A DNA stretch of 7,291 nt from Candidatus Latescibacterota bacterium (GTDB taxonomy: Bacteria > JAAXHH01 > JABIQT01), in contig JABIQT010000478.1 of assembly GCA_018667995.1 (NCBI GenBank), positions 1-7,291 of the forward strand. The letters run 5' to 3'. The notes under the pieces were generated by a model. That model was not told the DNA's origin, did not search any database, and was given only the letters and a program-made list of their open reading frames with translations. Position 1 is the stretch's first letter, and each line of letters begins with the position of its first letter. Both the position numbers and the translations under genes were made by a program. Of the stretch, positions 1-6,278 are shown piece by piece.

Positions 1-722
1 ACCTGCAGTGGCGGCCAGTCGGCCGGAACGGCCGCGGCCAATGCCATCCACAACGGTATGGTCGGGATGGATAGCAAGAACTCGATCAGACGCTGAATGA
101 GCGTATCCGGTAAACCGCCGTAGAAGCCGGAAATACCACCCAGGATACAGCCCAGTATGAAACTGAATGCCACACCAATGAGACCGATGGATAGTGACAC
201 GCGGGATGCCATAAGGATGCGCGAAAGGATGTCGCGACCGAGGTGATCTGTGCCGAATAGGAAGACGGTACCAGGTTGATCTGTGCCGAAAAGACGCGCC
301 CGCATAGGGATAATTCCGAATAGCTCGTATCTATCGCCTGTCTGAAATAGCCGTAACGGATACAGGACTGAGGTATCTTCCTCATAGAGCAATTCGTACG
401 TGACGGGATGACGGCGAGTGGTCCAACCATACACGAATGGTTGCCAGTGAATACCGCCCGCCGAATCCACAAAGTGGATCTGTTGAGGTGGACTGTAGAT
501 AAAGGCAGTGTGGCGTTTGTAGATGTTATATGGTGACAGGAAATCGGCCAGCAGAGCTCCGCCATAAATGATCGCGAGAACCACCATTCCTACAATGGCC
601 AGCCGGTGGCGCTTGAGGCGACGCCACATGAGCTGCCATTGGGTAGCCATGTAGTATCGCTCATTCTCGACGTCCGGCTCAAGGGCGCTATTTTGAGTAT
701 GTTCCGTCATAGGTTGGGACAT
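1..722 (-). CDS. OppC/DppC-type peptide ABC transporter permease, C-terminus cut off by window edge
   Basis: Inner-membrane permease of a peptide/oligopeptide importer. The reading frame is open from 722 to the left edge, giving 240 residues. Residues 28-40 are a basic stretch (WRRLKRHR) typical of OppC N-termini. The first membrane segment is about 41-62, followed by a roughly 90-residue loop that is longer than in classical DppC. Then comes the family signature GTDHLGRDILSRI (157-169), a membrane segment about 174-199, and RLIEFLLSIPTIPLWMALAA (211-230). The EAA loop that contacts the ATPase should follow beyond the window. I chose the ATG at 722 because GAGG lies 7 bases upstream; an in-frame ATG at 710 is the alternative. 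It starts 33 bp after the OppB-like gene, so the two are probably co-transcribed. An FGTD motif occurs twice, 11 residues apart (145-148 and 156-159). Family assignment is firm; the transported ligand is unknown. Confidence 0.95.
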   Translation of the reverse strand, partial: MSQPMTEHTQNSALEPDVENERYYMATQWQLMWRRLKRHRLAIVGMVVLAIIYGGALLADFLSPYNIYKRHTAFIYSPPQQIHFVDSAGGIHWQPFVYGWTTRRHPVTYELLYEEDTSVLYPLRLFQTGDRYELFGIIPMRARLFGTDQPGTVFLFGTDHLGRDILSRILMASRVSLSIGLIGVAFSFILGCILGGISGFYGGLPDTLIQRLIEFLLSIPTIPLWMALAAAVPADWPPLQ

Positions 723-729
723 ACAGACG

Positions 730-733
730 CCTC
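730..733 (-). promoter_or_regulatory. Ribosome binding site (GAGG) of the OppC-type permease
   Basis: GAGG sits 7 bases upstream of the ATG at 722 and 19 bases upstream of the alternative ATG at 710. This spacing decides the start in favour of 722. It lies in the 33-bp gap between the two permease genes. Confidence 0.6.
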
Positions 734-755
734 GTTGGCTACCATGGATGGGACT

Positions 756-1757
756 TTAGTGGGCACTGGACGATCGCTCCATTCGTATGCGCGGGTCCAG
801 CATTACCAGTAGAATATCCGAAACCAGCGTGCCGATTATTGTCAGAAAGCTCAGTAGGAGGATCAAGGTGCCAGCCAGATACATGTCTTCACTCAAGAGC
901 GCGCGGAAGAGCAATGGGCCGACTGTAGGGAGACTCAGAACTATGGCTGTGATTGCTCCGCCGGACACCAGTCCTGGGAGGACCCAACCAACCGTACTTA
1001 TTACTGGGTTGACGGCTACCCGTACAGGATACTTGAACAGAAGACGGCGCTCTGAGAGTCCTTTTGAACGGGCTGTGACCACATACTGCTTGCGGAGTTC
1101 ATCCAGCAGGGCGCCTCGCATAACGCGGATCAGACCGGCCGCGCCTGAGGTCCCTATGATGATCATCGGGATTGGAAGATGGAAGAGCAGATCGACCATC
1201 TTGCCCCACCCCCATGGTGCCGAGGCATACTCCGGGGAGAAGAGACCTCCGATGCTGAGCCCGAACGTGTTATGGAAGAATACCATGAGTATCAAAGCCA
1301 ACAGGAAATTTGGGATAGCCAATCCGATAAATCCAAGCACAGTAAACCCATAGTCGGCTGCGGAATACTGATGTGTAGCTGAGTACACACCTATAGCTAT
1401 GGCTATGAGGTAGGTAAATATCAAGGTGGCAACGTTCATGACAACAGTCAGAAACATGCGCTCACCGATCAGATCGCTGACGGGGCGTGACCACTGCAAT
1501 GAGCGGCCGAAGTCGCCTTCGAGCATACCGCCGACCCATTTGAAGTATTGTACGGCTACTGGTTGATCAAGTCCGTATTGGCGTTTCATAGCCTCTATTT
1601 CAGACTGGTCCACAGGTTGGCCGCTGGCCTCCAGTTGCCGGATATACGACGATAGATAGTCCCCTGGCGGCAATTGGATGATGACGAACGACGTGATAGA
1701 GATCAGCACGAGTAGAACCGCGGTATAGGCGAGACGCTGGAATATGTATGAGAGCAT
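756..1757 (-). CDS. OppB/DppB-type peptide ABC transporter permease
   Basis: Inner-membrane permease of 333 residues, the usual size for OppB/DppB. It begins with the typical N-terminus MLSYIFQRLAYT and a first membrane segment at about 7-29. The conserved periplasmic part contains YGLDQPVAVQYFKW (61-74) and GDFGRSLQWSRPV (81-93). Further membrane segments are at about 103-127, 137-163, 196-214, 251-276 and 296-321. The cytoplasmic EAA-type loop that docks the ATPase is at about 223-243 (KQYVVTARSKGLSERRLLFK). The C-terminus has the family ending LDPRIR (320-325). It should form a heterodimeric channel with the OppC-type permease encoded 33 bp downstream, fed by the lipoprotein encoded 81 bp upstream. 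No clear ribosome binding site precedes the ATG, although the family N-terminus supports this start. Ligand specificity cannot be read from the sequence. Confidence 0.97.
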   Translation of the reverse strand: MLSYIFQRLAYTAVLLVLISITSFVIIQLPPGDYLSSYIRQLEASGQPVDQSEIEAMKRQYGLDQPVAVQYFKWVGGMLEGDFGRSLQWSRPVSDLIGERMFLTVVMNVATLIFTYLIAIAIGVYSATHQYSAADYGFTVLGFIGLAIPNFLLALILMVFFHNTFGLSIGGLFSPEYASAPWGWGKMVDLLFHLPIPMIIIGTSGAAGLIRVMRGALLDELRKQYVVTARSKGLSERRLLFKYPVRVAVNPVISTVGWVLPGLVSGGAITAIVLSLPTVGPLLFRALLSEDMYLAGTLILLLSFLTIIGTLVSDILLVMLDPRIRMERSSSAH

Positions 1758-1788
1758 GGTGGGTAATCTACGATTGTATTTTAGTAAT

Positions 1789-1813
1789 GAAAAATAGCTG
1801 CTTTTTCGGCAGC
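1789..1813 (-). terminator. Hairpin with T tract between binding protein and permease genes (possible attenuator)
   Basis: Read on the minus strand, GCTGC (1813-1809) and GCAGC (1801-1797) form a perfect 5-bp stem around the 7-base loop CGAAAAA, followed by TATTTTT down to 1790. It lies 26 bp after the binding-protein stop in an 81-bp spacer. The stem is short, so termination would be partial at best. In many importer operons such a structure reduces permease transcripts relative to the binding protein; here that role is inferred. Confidence 0.4.
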
Positions 1814-1838
1814 CCCGATCTATAAAAAATAGAGTACC

Positions 1839-3875
1839 TTATTCGTCAATCTCAAAAAACCACTGTTCGGCGGCTTCTGCGACCGTGATTGGATAGTGAT
1901 TGCGTTGCTCGGCCACACCTATGTTGCTCAAGCGTTTCGAATAGACAAATGGTACGGGGACGTCTGCTACCGTTCCGATATTCCAGAGATACTGGGCATT
2001 CTTCCTGAATATCTCGGTGCCAGCCTGATTACGTTTGGTTTCGGATGGCGTCGAGTAGAGGGTGTCCCTGAGCGCGTAGATGGACTGGGCCCACTCTGGT
2101 GGCGTCTGACCGTTTGCTCCCTGTGTATCGTGCCATTGCTGCCAGGGATACGTCATCGAGAAACCTCCCACAAAGGTAAAATCATTGGGTACCGCACCGT
2201 TGGCCCACCAGGCTGTAACCTGATTCTGGTTGGCACCGCGAAGTTGCCAGTAGCGTGCTCCGTCGACCTGCTGGACCCGTGTACGTATCCCTACGTCCTC
2301 CCAGAAGGTCGCCGCCATTTCAGCTCCTGGACCAGCAGGTGGCGTCACATCGTAGTAGTCGATTCGAATCGTAAGGGTCTTGCCGTCTGGTTGGATCCGG
2401 TAGCGGTGCTCCGAGTCCCATGGTAGTCCCATTTCGTCCAGGAGTTGATTTGCTAGAGTGGTATCGTAGTCAGCATTCGCACGATCGAAGCCGTCTTCGT
2501 ACCAGGGGCTACCGGGTAGCGGTGCTAATTGGGCGGGTCGCCCGAATCCCAGAAATAGCGCTTCCCGGATTTCGTTTCTGTTTAATGCCAATGAGAGTGC
2601 GCGGCGAAAACGTAAGTCAGCCATGATAGGCCGCAAGACGGGATCATCGGGACGTAGGTTCAAGGGAAAAATAAGCATATAGTCCTGCCAGGCGGGCAGG
2701 GGCACGACCCAGTAGTTGCTCTTGGCTTCGTTACGTTTGAAGAGAGGAAAATCACTGAGCCGCACAAACTGAAACTGAAGATCAGTTTCGCCGGACAGTA
2801 TCTTGAGGTTCTGAACCTGAAGATCGCTTACGAACGTGCGACGAAGGCCGTCCAGATACGGTAGCTGTTGGCCCTCTGGATCTATTTTGTAGAAATAGGG
2901 GTTTCGCTCCAGCACGTAGTCACCAGGATTTGGCTGTGTCACATGAAGCCACGGATCCAATGTAGGATAGGCACCTATATCGGGTATTTTTCCGGGGACG
3001 AAGCCACCGGCTGCCTGCCCTAGGCCGCCCATGGTCAGATAGAAGCGGCCCCAGTCTGATTCGGTGTAGCCGTAGCGCTCCATTAGCGACTTCATATCCG
3101 CTATGGCGGTGTAATCCTTGTGAAATCTCTTCAGATAATGTGCTGGCAGCATCAATTCATGCCATCGCCAGCCGATCATTTGAGGGATGAAGAGTCCGTA
3201 GGACTTAGAGAACTTGAGTTCAAAGGTATGAGAATCGAGAATATGCAACTGGACAGGTTTGTCTCCCCATCGGGCCCATTGGGGCAGAATCGGTACGACA
3301 TCAGCGTTGAAGAGTACATCCTCCACACGATAACGTACATCCTCGGTGGTGACAGGAATCCCGTCAGACCACTTCAAACCGCTTCGGATACGTAGTGTAA
3401 ACGAGGACGCATCCTCATTCTGAGACCAGCTCTCAAGAATGCCCGGTTGCACGGATCCTTCCATCCACTTGTATATGGCAACGCCCGGCTCAGGGCGTTG
3501 CTCAAGAAGCTGGGCCTCATTCAGATGACGAAGATAGTGATCGTAACCGATGGTGAATTCTGTGTATCTGAGATCTCCGCCGTATCTACCCAACTTCTCC
3601 CAGGGCACCATAACAAGAGGGTTTTCTGGTAGTCTCTCAGATACAGATGGAAGGAGGCCTTCCCGGACTCGATCCGCCAGAAGAGGCGCGTCGCTGAATG
3701 AGGAGATAGTGGTGCCGGACTGCTGCTCGAAGTCCGAGAGATTGTAGCTGCGGCCGGACATAGGGTCGTCTATGTACTTTCCAGTCGGTATTGGTCGTTC
3801 GAGGGTTTCTGTCGGAGCTCCTGGACCGCAGGAAACCAACAGCATGATAAGTAGGTGTGGGAGATGTTGGCGCAT
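1839..3875 (-). CDS. Peptide ABC transporter substrate-binding lipoprotein (family 5)
   Basis: Extracytoplasmic solute-binding protein of 678 residues, longer than the roughly 530-550 of DppA or OppA. The N-terminus is a short lipoprotein signal: hydrophobic LLIMLLV, lipobox LVSC with the modified cysteine at residue 16, then Gly17. The family 5 signature is GLKWSDGIPVTTEDVRY (166-182). Other family landmarks are ERNPYFYKIDPEGQQLPYLD (323-342), LRFRRALSLALNRNEIREAL (421-440) and YDTTLANQLLDEMGL (470-484), followed by an aromatic-rich C-terminal lobe. The protein would bind a peptide or similar solute and deliver it to the two permeases encoded directly downstream. The ATG at 3875 is the only start that leaves a full signal peptide. 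The nearest purine-rich motif (GGAG) is 13 bases away, so translation signals look weak. The name peptide-binding follows from family and operon; related proteins also bind nickel, sugars or opines. Confidence 0.96.
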   Translation of the reverse strand: MRQHLPHLLIMLLVSCGPGAPTETLERPIPTGKYIDDPMSGRSYNLSDFEQQSGTTISSFSDAPLLADRVREGLLPSVSERLPENPLVMVPWEKLGRYGGDLRYTEFTIGYDHYLRHLNEAQLLEQRPEPGVAIYKWMEGSVQPGILESWSQNEDASSFTLRIRSGLKWSDGIPVTTEDVRYRVEDVLFNADVVPILPQWARWGDKPVQLHILDSHTFELKFSKSYGLFIPQMIGWRWHELMLPAHYLKRFHKDYTAIADMKSLMERYGYTESDWGRFYLTMGGLGQAAGGFVPGKIPDIGAYPTLDPWLHVTQPNPGDYVLERNPYFYKIDPEGQQLPYLDGLRRTFVSDLQVQNLKILSGETDLQFQFVRLSDFPLFKRNEAKSNYWVVPLPAWQDYMLIFPLNLRPDDPVLRPIMADLRFRRALSLALNRNEIREALFLGFGRPAQLAPLPGSPWYEDGFDRANADYDTTLANQLLDEMGLPWDSEHRYRIQPDGKTLTIRIDYYDVTPPAGPGAEMAATFWEDVGIRTRVQQVDGARYWQLRGANQNQVTAWWANGAVPNDFTFVGGFSMTYPWQQWHDTQGANGQTPPEWAQSIYALRDTLYSTPSETKRNQAGTEIFRKNAQYLWNIGTVADVPVPFVYSKRLSNIGVAEQRNHYPITVAEAAEQWFFEIDE

Positions 3876-4193
3876 GATCTATTGTCAGCTCCGGTCCTGG
3901 TCGGGAACGTCTGGCCACTGAACGGCATTCGGGGAACACTGTCGTACTGATCCTTTGGTCATGGTCCGCATGGAGCCCCCGCCTGTAGCTATAAGAACCA
4001 ATTCACTCTTGCGACTCCCCTGCTCTGCAAACGGCACATGTCCGCCATAGCAAGAGGACGTCTATCTGTTTCGATTTCCTGCGTGGCTCTGCCAAGTACG
4101 AATAGTGCGATAAACCGCATTCTATATGTCAAGGCACGCATGTGGCCTCCGTAGAGAACGACAGGGCAGGATCTCAAGTACAAAAATCAGGAG
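3876..4193 (-). other. 318-bp gap between cysteine hydrolase and transporter operon
   Basis: The transporter promoter is expected here, but I find no good -35/-10 pair. A perfect TTGACA on the minus strand (4132-4127) has only CGCACT at the ideal 17-base spacing. The CGGGGAAC (3930-3937) and CGGGAAC (3902-3908) copies are too short to call a repeat. No strong hairpin, tRNA or recognisable gene remnant is visible. A 50-codon ORF in this gap is listed separately. Confidence 0.5.
3989..4141 (-). CDS. Doubtful 50-codon ORF upstream of the transporter operon
   Basis: An ATG at 4141 opens a 50-residue frame ending at 3989. GGAGG (4150-4146) lies 4 bases upstream, the best match to a Shine-Dalgarno sequence in the window although the spacing is short. 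The start of the peptide is arginine-rich with a short hydrophobic run (RMRFIALFVLG), and the rest is charged with two Arg-rich patches and one Cys. I recognise no family. It ends 113 bp before the binding-protein start. It could be a small peptide, a leader, or a chance ORF; chance is most likely. Confidence 0.2.
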   Translation of the reverse strand: MRALTYRMRFIALFVLGRATQEIETDRRPLAMADMCRLQSRGVARVNWFL

Positions 4194-4715
4194 TCAGATC
4201 CGGATTTCCGCAATGATCTCAACGGGATGTGGCGAGATGATCTGCTGCCACTTCCAGTGATGATATTCGATAATCTCCTGCGCACTCAGACCAGGACGGT
4301 CGCTGACCGTGTGGCAGTCGGCAACGACGGCAGTTCGAAATCCGAGAGCGGCAGCCGTCCGAACTGTGGCATCAACGCAGAAATCGGTTGCCCAGCCGGC
4401 AATGAGGACTCTCTCGGGCGCCATGTCCCGAAGATCGGCCTCCAAGCTAGTTCTGAAGAATGCGTCATTGAATCGTTTATGGATGGTGAGGTCCTGTTCC
4501 GCTGGTTTCAAGGCGTCGAATAACACCCATCCTGGAGATTGCGGGGCGAAATCACTTTCTTGGGGACCAGCATGCTGAATGTAAACGATACGGCCCCCAC
4601 GCCTCCGGAGTCTATCAGACAGCCGCTCTATGCGTTTGAGAACCTGATCAATATCGCACTTTTCGTTGCCGATCATGAGTGCCTTCTGCATGTCGACGAC
4701 AATTAGTACATCCAT
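4194..4715 (-). CDS. Isochorismatase-family cysteine hydrolase
   Basis: Cytosolic hydrolase of 173 residues, a usual length for this family, whose members include nicotinamidase, N-carbamoylsarcosine amidase and isochorismatase. The complete catalytic triad is visible: Asp8 in VVDMQ, Lys80 in HKRFNDAFF and nucleophile Cys113 in GWATDFCVDATV. The region around WAT (108-110) matches the conserved non-proline cis-peptide site before the cysteine. Gly-rich RRRGGRIVYIQHAG (37-50) forms the second strand. The C-terminal part has the usual VVADCHTVSDR (130-140), and HH in EYHHWKWQQ (150-158). An amidase acting on a C-N bond is the likeliest activity, but the substrate cannot be inferred. It starts 62 bp after the methyltransferase stop, so co-transcription is plausible. 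GAAGGG lies 11 bases before the ATG, a rather long spacing. Confidence 0.94.
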   Translation of the reverse strand: MDVLIVVDMQKALMIGNEKCDIDQVLKRIERLSDRLRRRGGRIVYIQHAGPQESDFAPQSPGWVLFDALKPAEQDLTIHKRFNDAFFRTSLEADLRDMAPERVLIAGWATDFCVDATVRTAAALGFRTAVVADCHTVSDRPGLSAQEIIEYHHWKWQQIISPHPVEIIAEIRI

Positions 4716-4777
4716 GTAGAAGGCGACCCTTCAAATTTTCGTGTTTGGCGTCTGTATCTTGACGCTCCATGCTGGCT

Positions 4778-5521
4778 CTATACGGTCGGTTTCATCAGCT
4801 CGAAGATGATGAAATTCGGCACGCGGAGTTCATCCTCGAGATCTGCGTAATTAGAGAGTTGGTCTTCTGTCACTGTGGGTTCTCTGATAGCTGTGATTCT
4901 GAAGCCAGCGCTGATAAAGCCATTCGTATAAGTAGCGAGAGATCTGTGGAAATTAGTGAAGTCCACATCCATCATTTTCCAGTGCCGTTCCGTTTCATTG
5001 AAATACTCGTCGACAATTACGTGTTCTTTCTCGCCCTTGGCATTTCTCTGCCACCGTCCATCAGCGGATCGCATAGGGTGGAGGTTGGCCACTATGAAAC
5101 GTCCACCATGTTTCAAAGTACGAAAGACCTCGCGAGTATTTGCTGAGAAATCCGGCAGATCACACTGGTTCAAGTACGATACGGCAAGGTCAAACGTTCC
5201 GTTCTTCAGATGGTCAAGACGCTGTACATCAGCGACTTCGTAGGAATCACTTTCTCCCTGTAACTCTCTTGCCGCCAATATCATAGGCTCGCATAGATCA
5301 ACTCCGAGAACCTTCTCCGCATCGCGTGCCACCAACAGCCGGCAAAACCTGCCTTCGCCGCATCCGCTGTCCAAAATGTGTAGCCCGGAGACATCGCCGC
5401 ACGCCTCCAGCATCGGCTCGTCAAGTAAGCCCTTGCGGACCGAATTAAGTCCGCTGCGCATTTCCTCTATCCATGGGCCTGAAAGCCTATTCCATTCCTG
5501 CTTCAATTGATCCTTGCTCAA
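4778..5521 (-). CDS. Class I SAM-dependent methyltransferase (probable TTG start)
   Basis: Cytosolic methyltransferase of 247 residues if started at TTG 5521. Motif I, which binds SAM, is ILDSGCGEGRF (49-59). The acidic residue for the ribose is in VLGVDLCEPM (71-80), the adenine-side Asp in VADVQRL (96-102), motif II is FDLAVSYLNQCDL (110-122), and the post-III region is TLKHGGRFIVANLHPM (135-150). The fold is that of UbiE/Methyltransf_11 type small-molecule methyltransferases; the substrate is unknown. The frame is open further upstream, to TTG 5602 and ATG 5572. I prefer 5521 because MSKDQLKQEWNRLSGPWIEE looks like a natural N-terminus, AAAGGG lies 11 bases before it, and the extra 27 residues look unlike protein and cover a hairpin. 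ATG 5572 remains possible. Its neighbours, a hydrolase 70 bp upstream and a cysteine hydrolase 62 bp downstream, share its strand. Confidence 0.93.
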   Translation of the reverse strand: MSKDQLKQEWNRLSGPWIEEMRSGLNSVRKGLLDEPMLEACGDVSGLHILDSGCGEGRFCRLLVARDAEKVLGVDLCEPMILAARELQGESDSYEVADVQRLDHLKNGTFDLAVSYLNQCDLPDFSANTREVFRTLKHGGRFIVANLHPMRSADGRWQRNAKGEKEHVIVDEYFNETERHWKMMDVDFTNFHRSLATYTNGFISAGFRITAIREPTVTEDQLSNYADLEDELRVPNFIIFELMKPTV

Positions 5522-5542
5522 TCTCGCAACAGCCCTTTCAAT

Positions 5543-5569
5543 GGAAATAACCGGGCATCTCTCTCCCGG
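5543..5569 (-). terminator. Short GC-rich hairpin before the methyltransferase gene
   Basis: On the minus strand CCGGG (5569-5565) and CCCGG (5555-5551) form a perfect 5-bp GC stem around the loop AGAGAGATG, followed by TTATTTCC. It lies 22 bp beyond the hydrolase stop. The T tract is interrupted and the stem short, so it may be a weak terminator or an RNA structure in the leader of the methyltransferase. It would lie inside the coding region if translation began at 5572 or 5602. Confidence 0.3.
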
Positions 5570-5591
5570 CATGACTACGCGGTCTTTCAGT

Positions 5592-6164
5592 CTAAGGCGC
5601 AAGTGCGCTTGCCAGAGCTTCTTCCACCCAACCCGACGTCCAGCTGTGGGTGTATTCGGGGTGGTGGTGGTGTTCGCACGAGATCATTGTGTCCTCGCAG
5701 AGCGCTTGGAATGCAAGGTGGTCTTCATGGAATGCCCGCCCACCGATGTGGATGATTCTCGTCTGTGCACTCAGCATCGAAATTGATTCCATATGGTTCT
5801 GTGGCAGGTCTCTTTCCCAGGTTTCTTGGGTATAGAAATCGGAGGTATTCCATGGCGGTAGACTCAGATGCATGAGAGGCGCGTCAAATATCACCACGGC
5901 ATCGAACATCTTCGGATTCTCTATGGCGATATTCAGGGCTCCAAGCCCGGATTTGCTGAATCCAAGGAGGATATTCGAGCTGGTGACAGATGGCGCGATT
6001 TGATCGACTGTCTTCTGGCGCCAGAAACTGTTGTACCAGACCTCAATCTCGAAACGCACAGCAAAGTGTCCGTTCCCGTTGAACGACGCTCGAGGAGGTA
6101 ACTGCCCGTAAGACTCGTTCTCGGGTGCGGAGGCAGGAAGGTATATCTCTGTGATCTGGGGCAT
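5592..6164 (-). CDS. Compact alpha/beta hydrolase (esterase-like), possibly shortened at the N-terminus
   Basis: Hydrolase of 190 residues. The nucleophile elbow is LLGFSKSGLGAL (66-77) with Ser70, followed by FDAVVIFDAPLM (87-98), which matches the strand-and-DAP pattern of putative-esterase proteins with an LGFSKSG motif. The catalytic His is probably His173 in YTHSWTSGWVEEAL (171-184). Asp148 or Glu147 in RAFHEDH (143-149) may be the acid. The relatives I recall are larger and have a longer part before the serine, including a PWY motif and a strand leading to the oxyanion hole. Here residues 20-62 are short and poorly recognisable (EVWYNSFWRQ may be a remnant). The in-frame codon two before the ATG is a TAG stop, so the gene cannot be extended upstream without a frameshift. 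No clear ribosome binding site is visible. It could be an active small esterase or a decaying gene. Confidence 0.85.
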   Translation of the reverse strand: MPQITEIYLPASAPENESYGQLPPRASFNGNGHFAVRFEIEVWYNSFWRQKTVDQIAPSVTSSNILLGFSKSGLGALNIAIENPKMFDAVVIFDAPLMHLSLPPWNTSDFYTQETWERDLPQNHMESISMLSAQTRIIHIGGRAFHEDHLAFQALCEDTMISCEHHHHPEYTHSWTSGWVEEALASALAP

Positions 6165-6278
6165 GGCAATCTACCAGACTCCCTATTCTATCGTAATGAC
6201 AGAACGTATTGCTACTAACGTCGGTCTCAGGTTAGAAGATCTACGGCAGATTCGTAGTTCTATCTTTGCTGCGGGATG
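6165..6278 (-). other. Spacer between MOSC and alpha/beta hydrolase genes
   Basis: This 114-bp spacer holds a 5-bp hairpin, CTACG (6257-6253) with CGTAG (6245-6241) around a 7-base loop, lying 21 bp after the MOSC stop and lacking a T tract. Nearer the hydrolase, TAGAAT resembles a -10 element but has no fitting -35. Nothing here is strong enough to call a terminator or a promoter. Confidence 0.35.

Noticed and set aside
11-40. GGCC-rich stretch with an SfiI-like GGCCNNNNNGGCC pattern and a 6-bp CGGCCG hairpin, resembling a cloning polylinker.
   Set aside because: On the minus strand it encodes AAAVPADWPPL in frame, which fits the continuing permease sequence, so it is native coding DNA.
86-565. 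Minus-strand 159-codon frame at the left end.
   Set aside because: It is in the wrong frame relative to the OppC-type permease, which carries clear family motifs over the same bases.
787-1353. Plus-strand 188-codon frame opposite the OppB-type permease.
   Set aside because: Arg-, Ser- and Pro-rich composition with no family features; it is the antisense shadow of a confident gene.
1896-2426. Plus-strand 176-codon frame opposite the binding protein.
   Set aside because: It lies entirely over a well-supported gene and shows no domain signature.
4104-4132. Perfect TTGACA on the minus strand as a -35 element for the transporter operon.
   Set aside because: The hexamer at the proper spacing is CGCACT, and TATTCG lies 22 bases away. 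Without a credible -10 I cannot call a promoter.
4741-4767. Inverted repeat GGCGTC/GACGC in the spacer between methyltransferase and cysteine hydrolase genes, considered as a terminator.
   Set aside because: Only 5 bp pair around an 8-base loop and no T tract follows on either strand.
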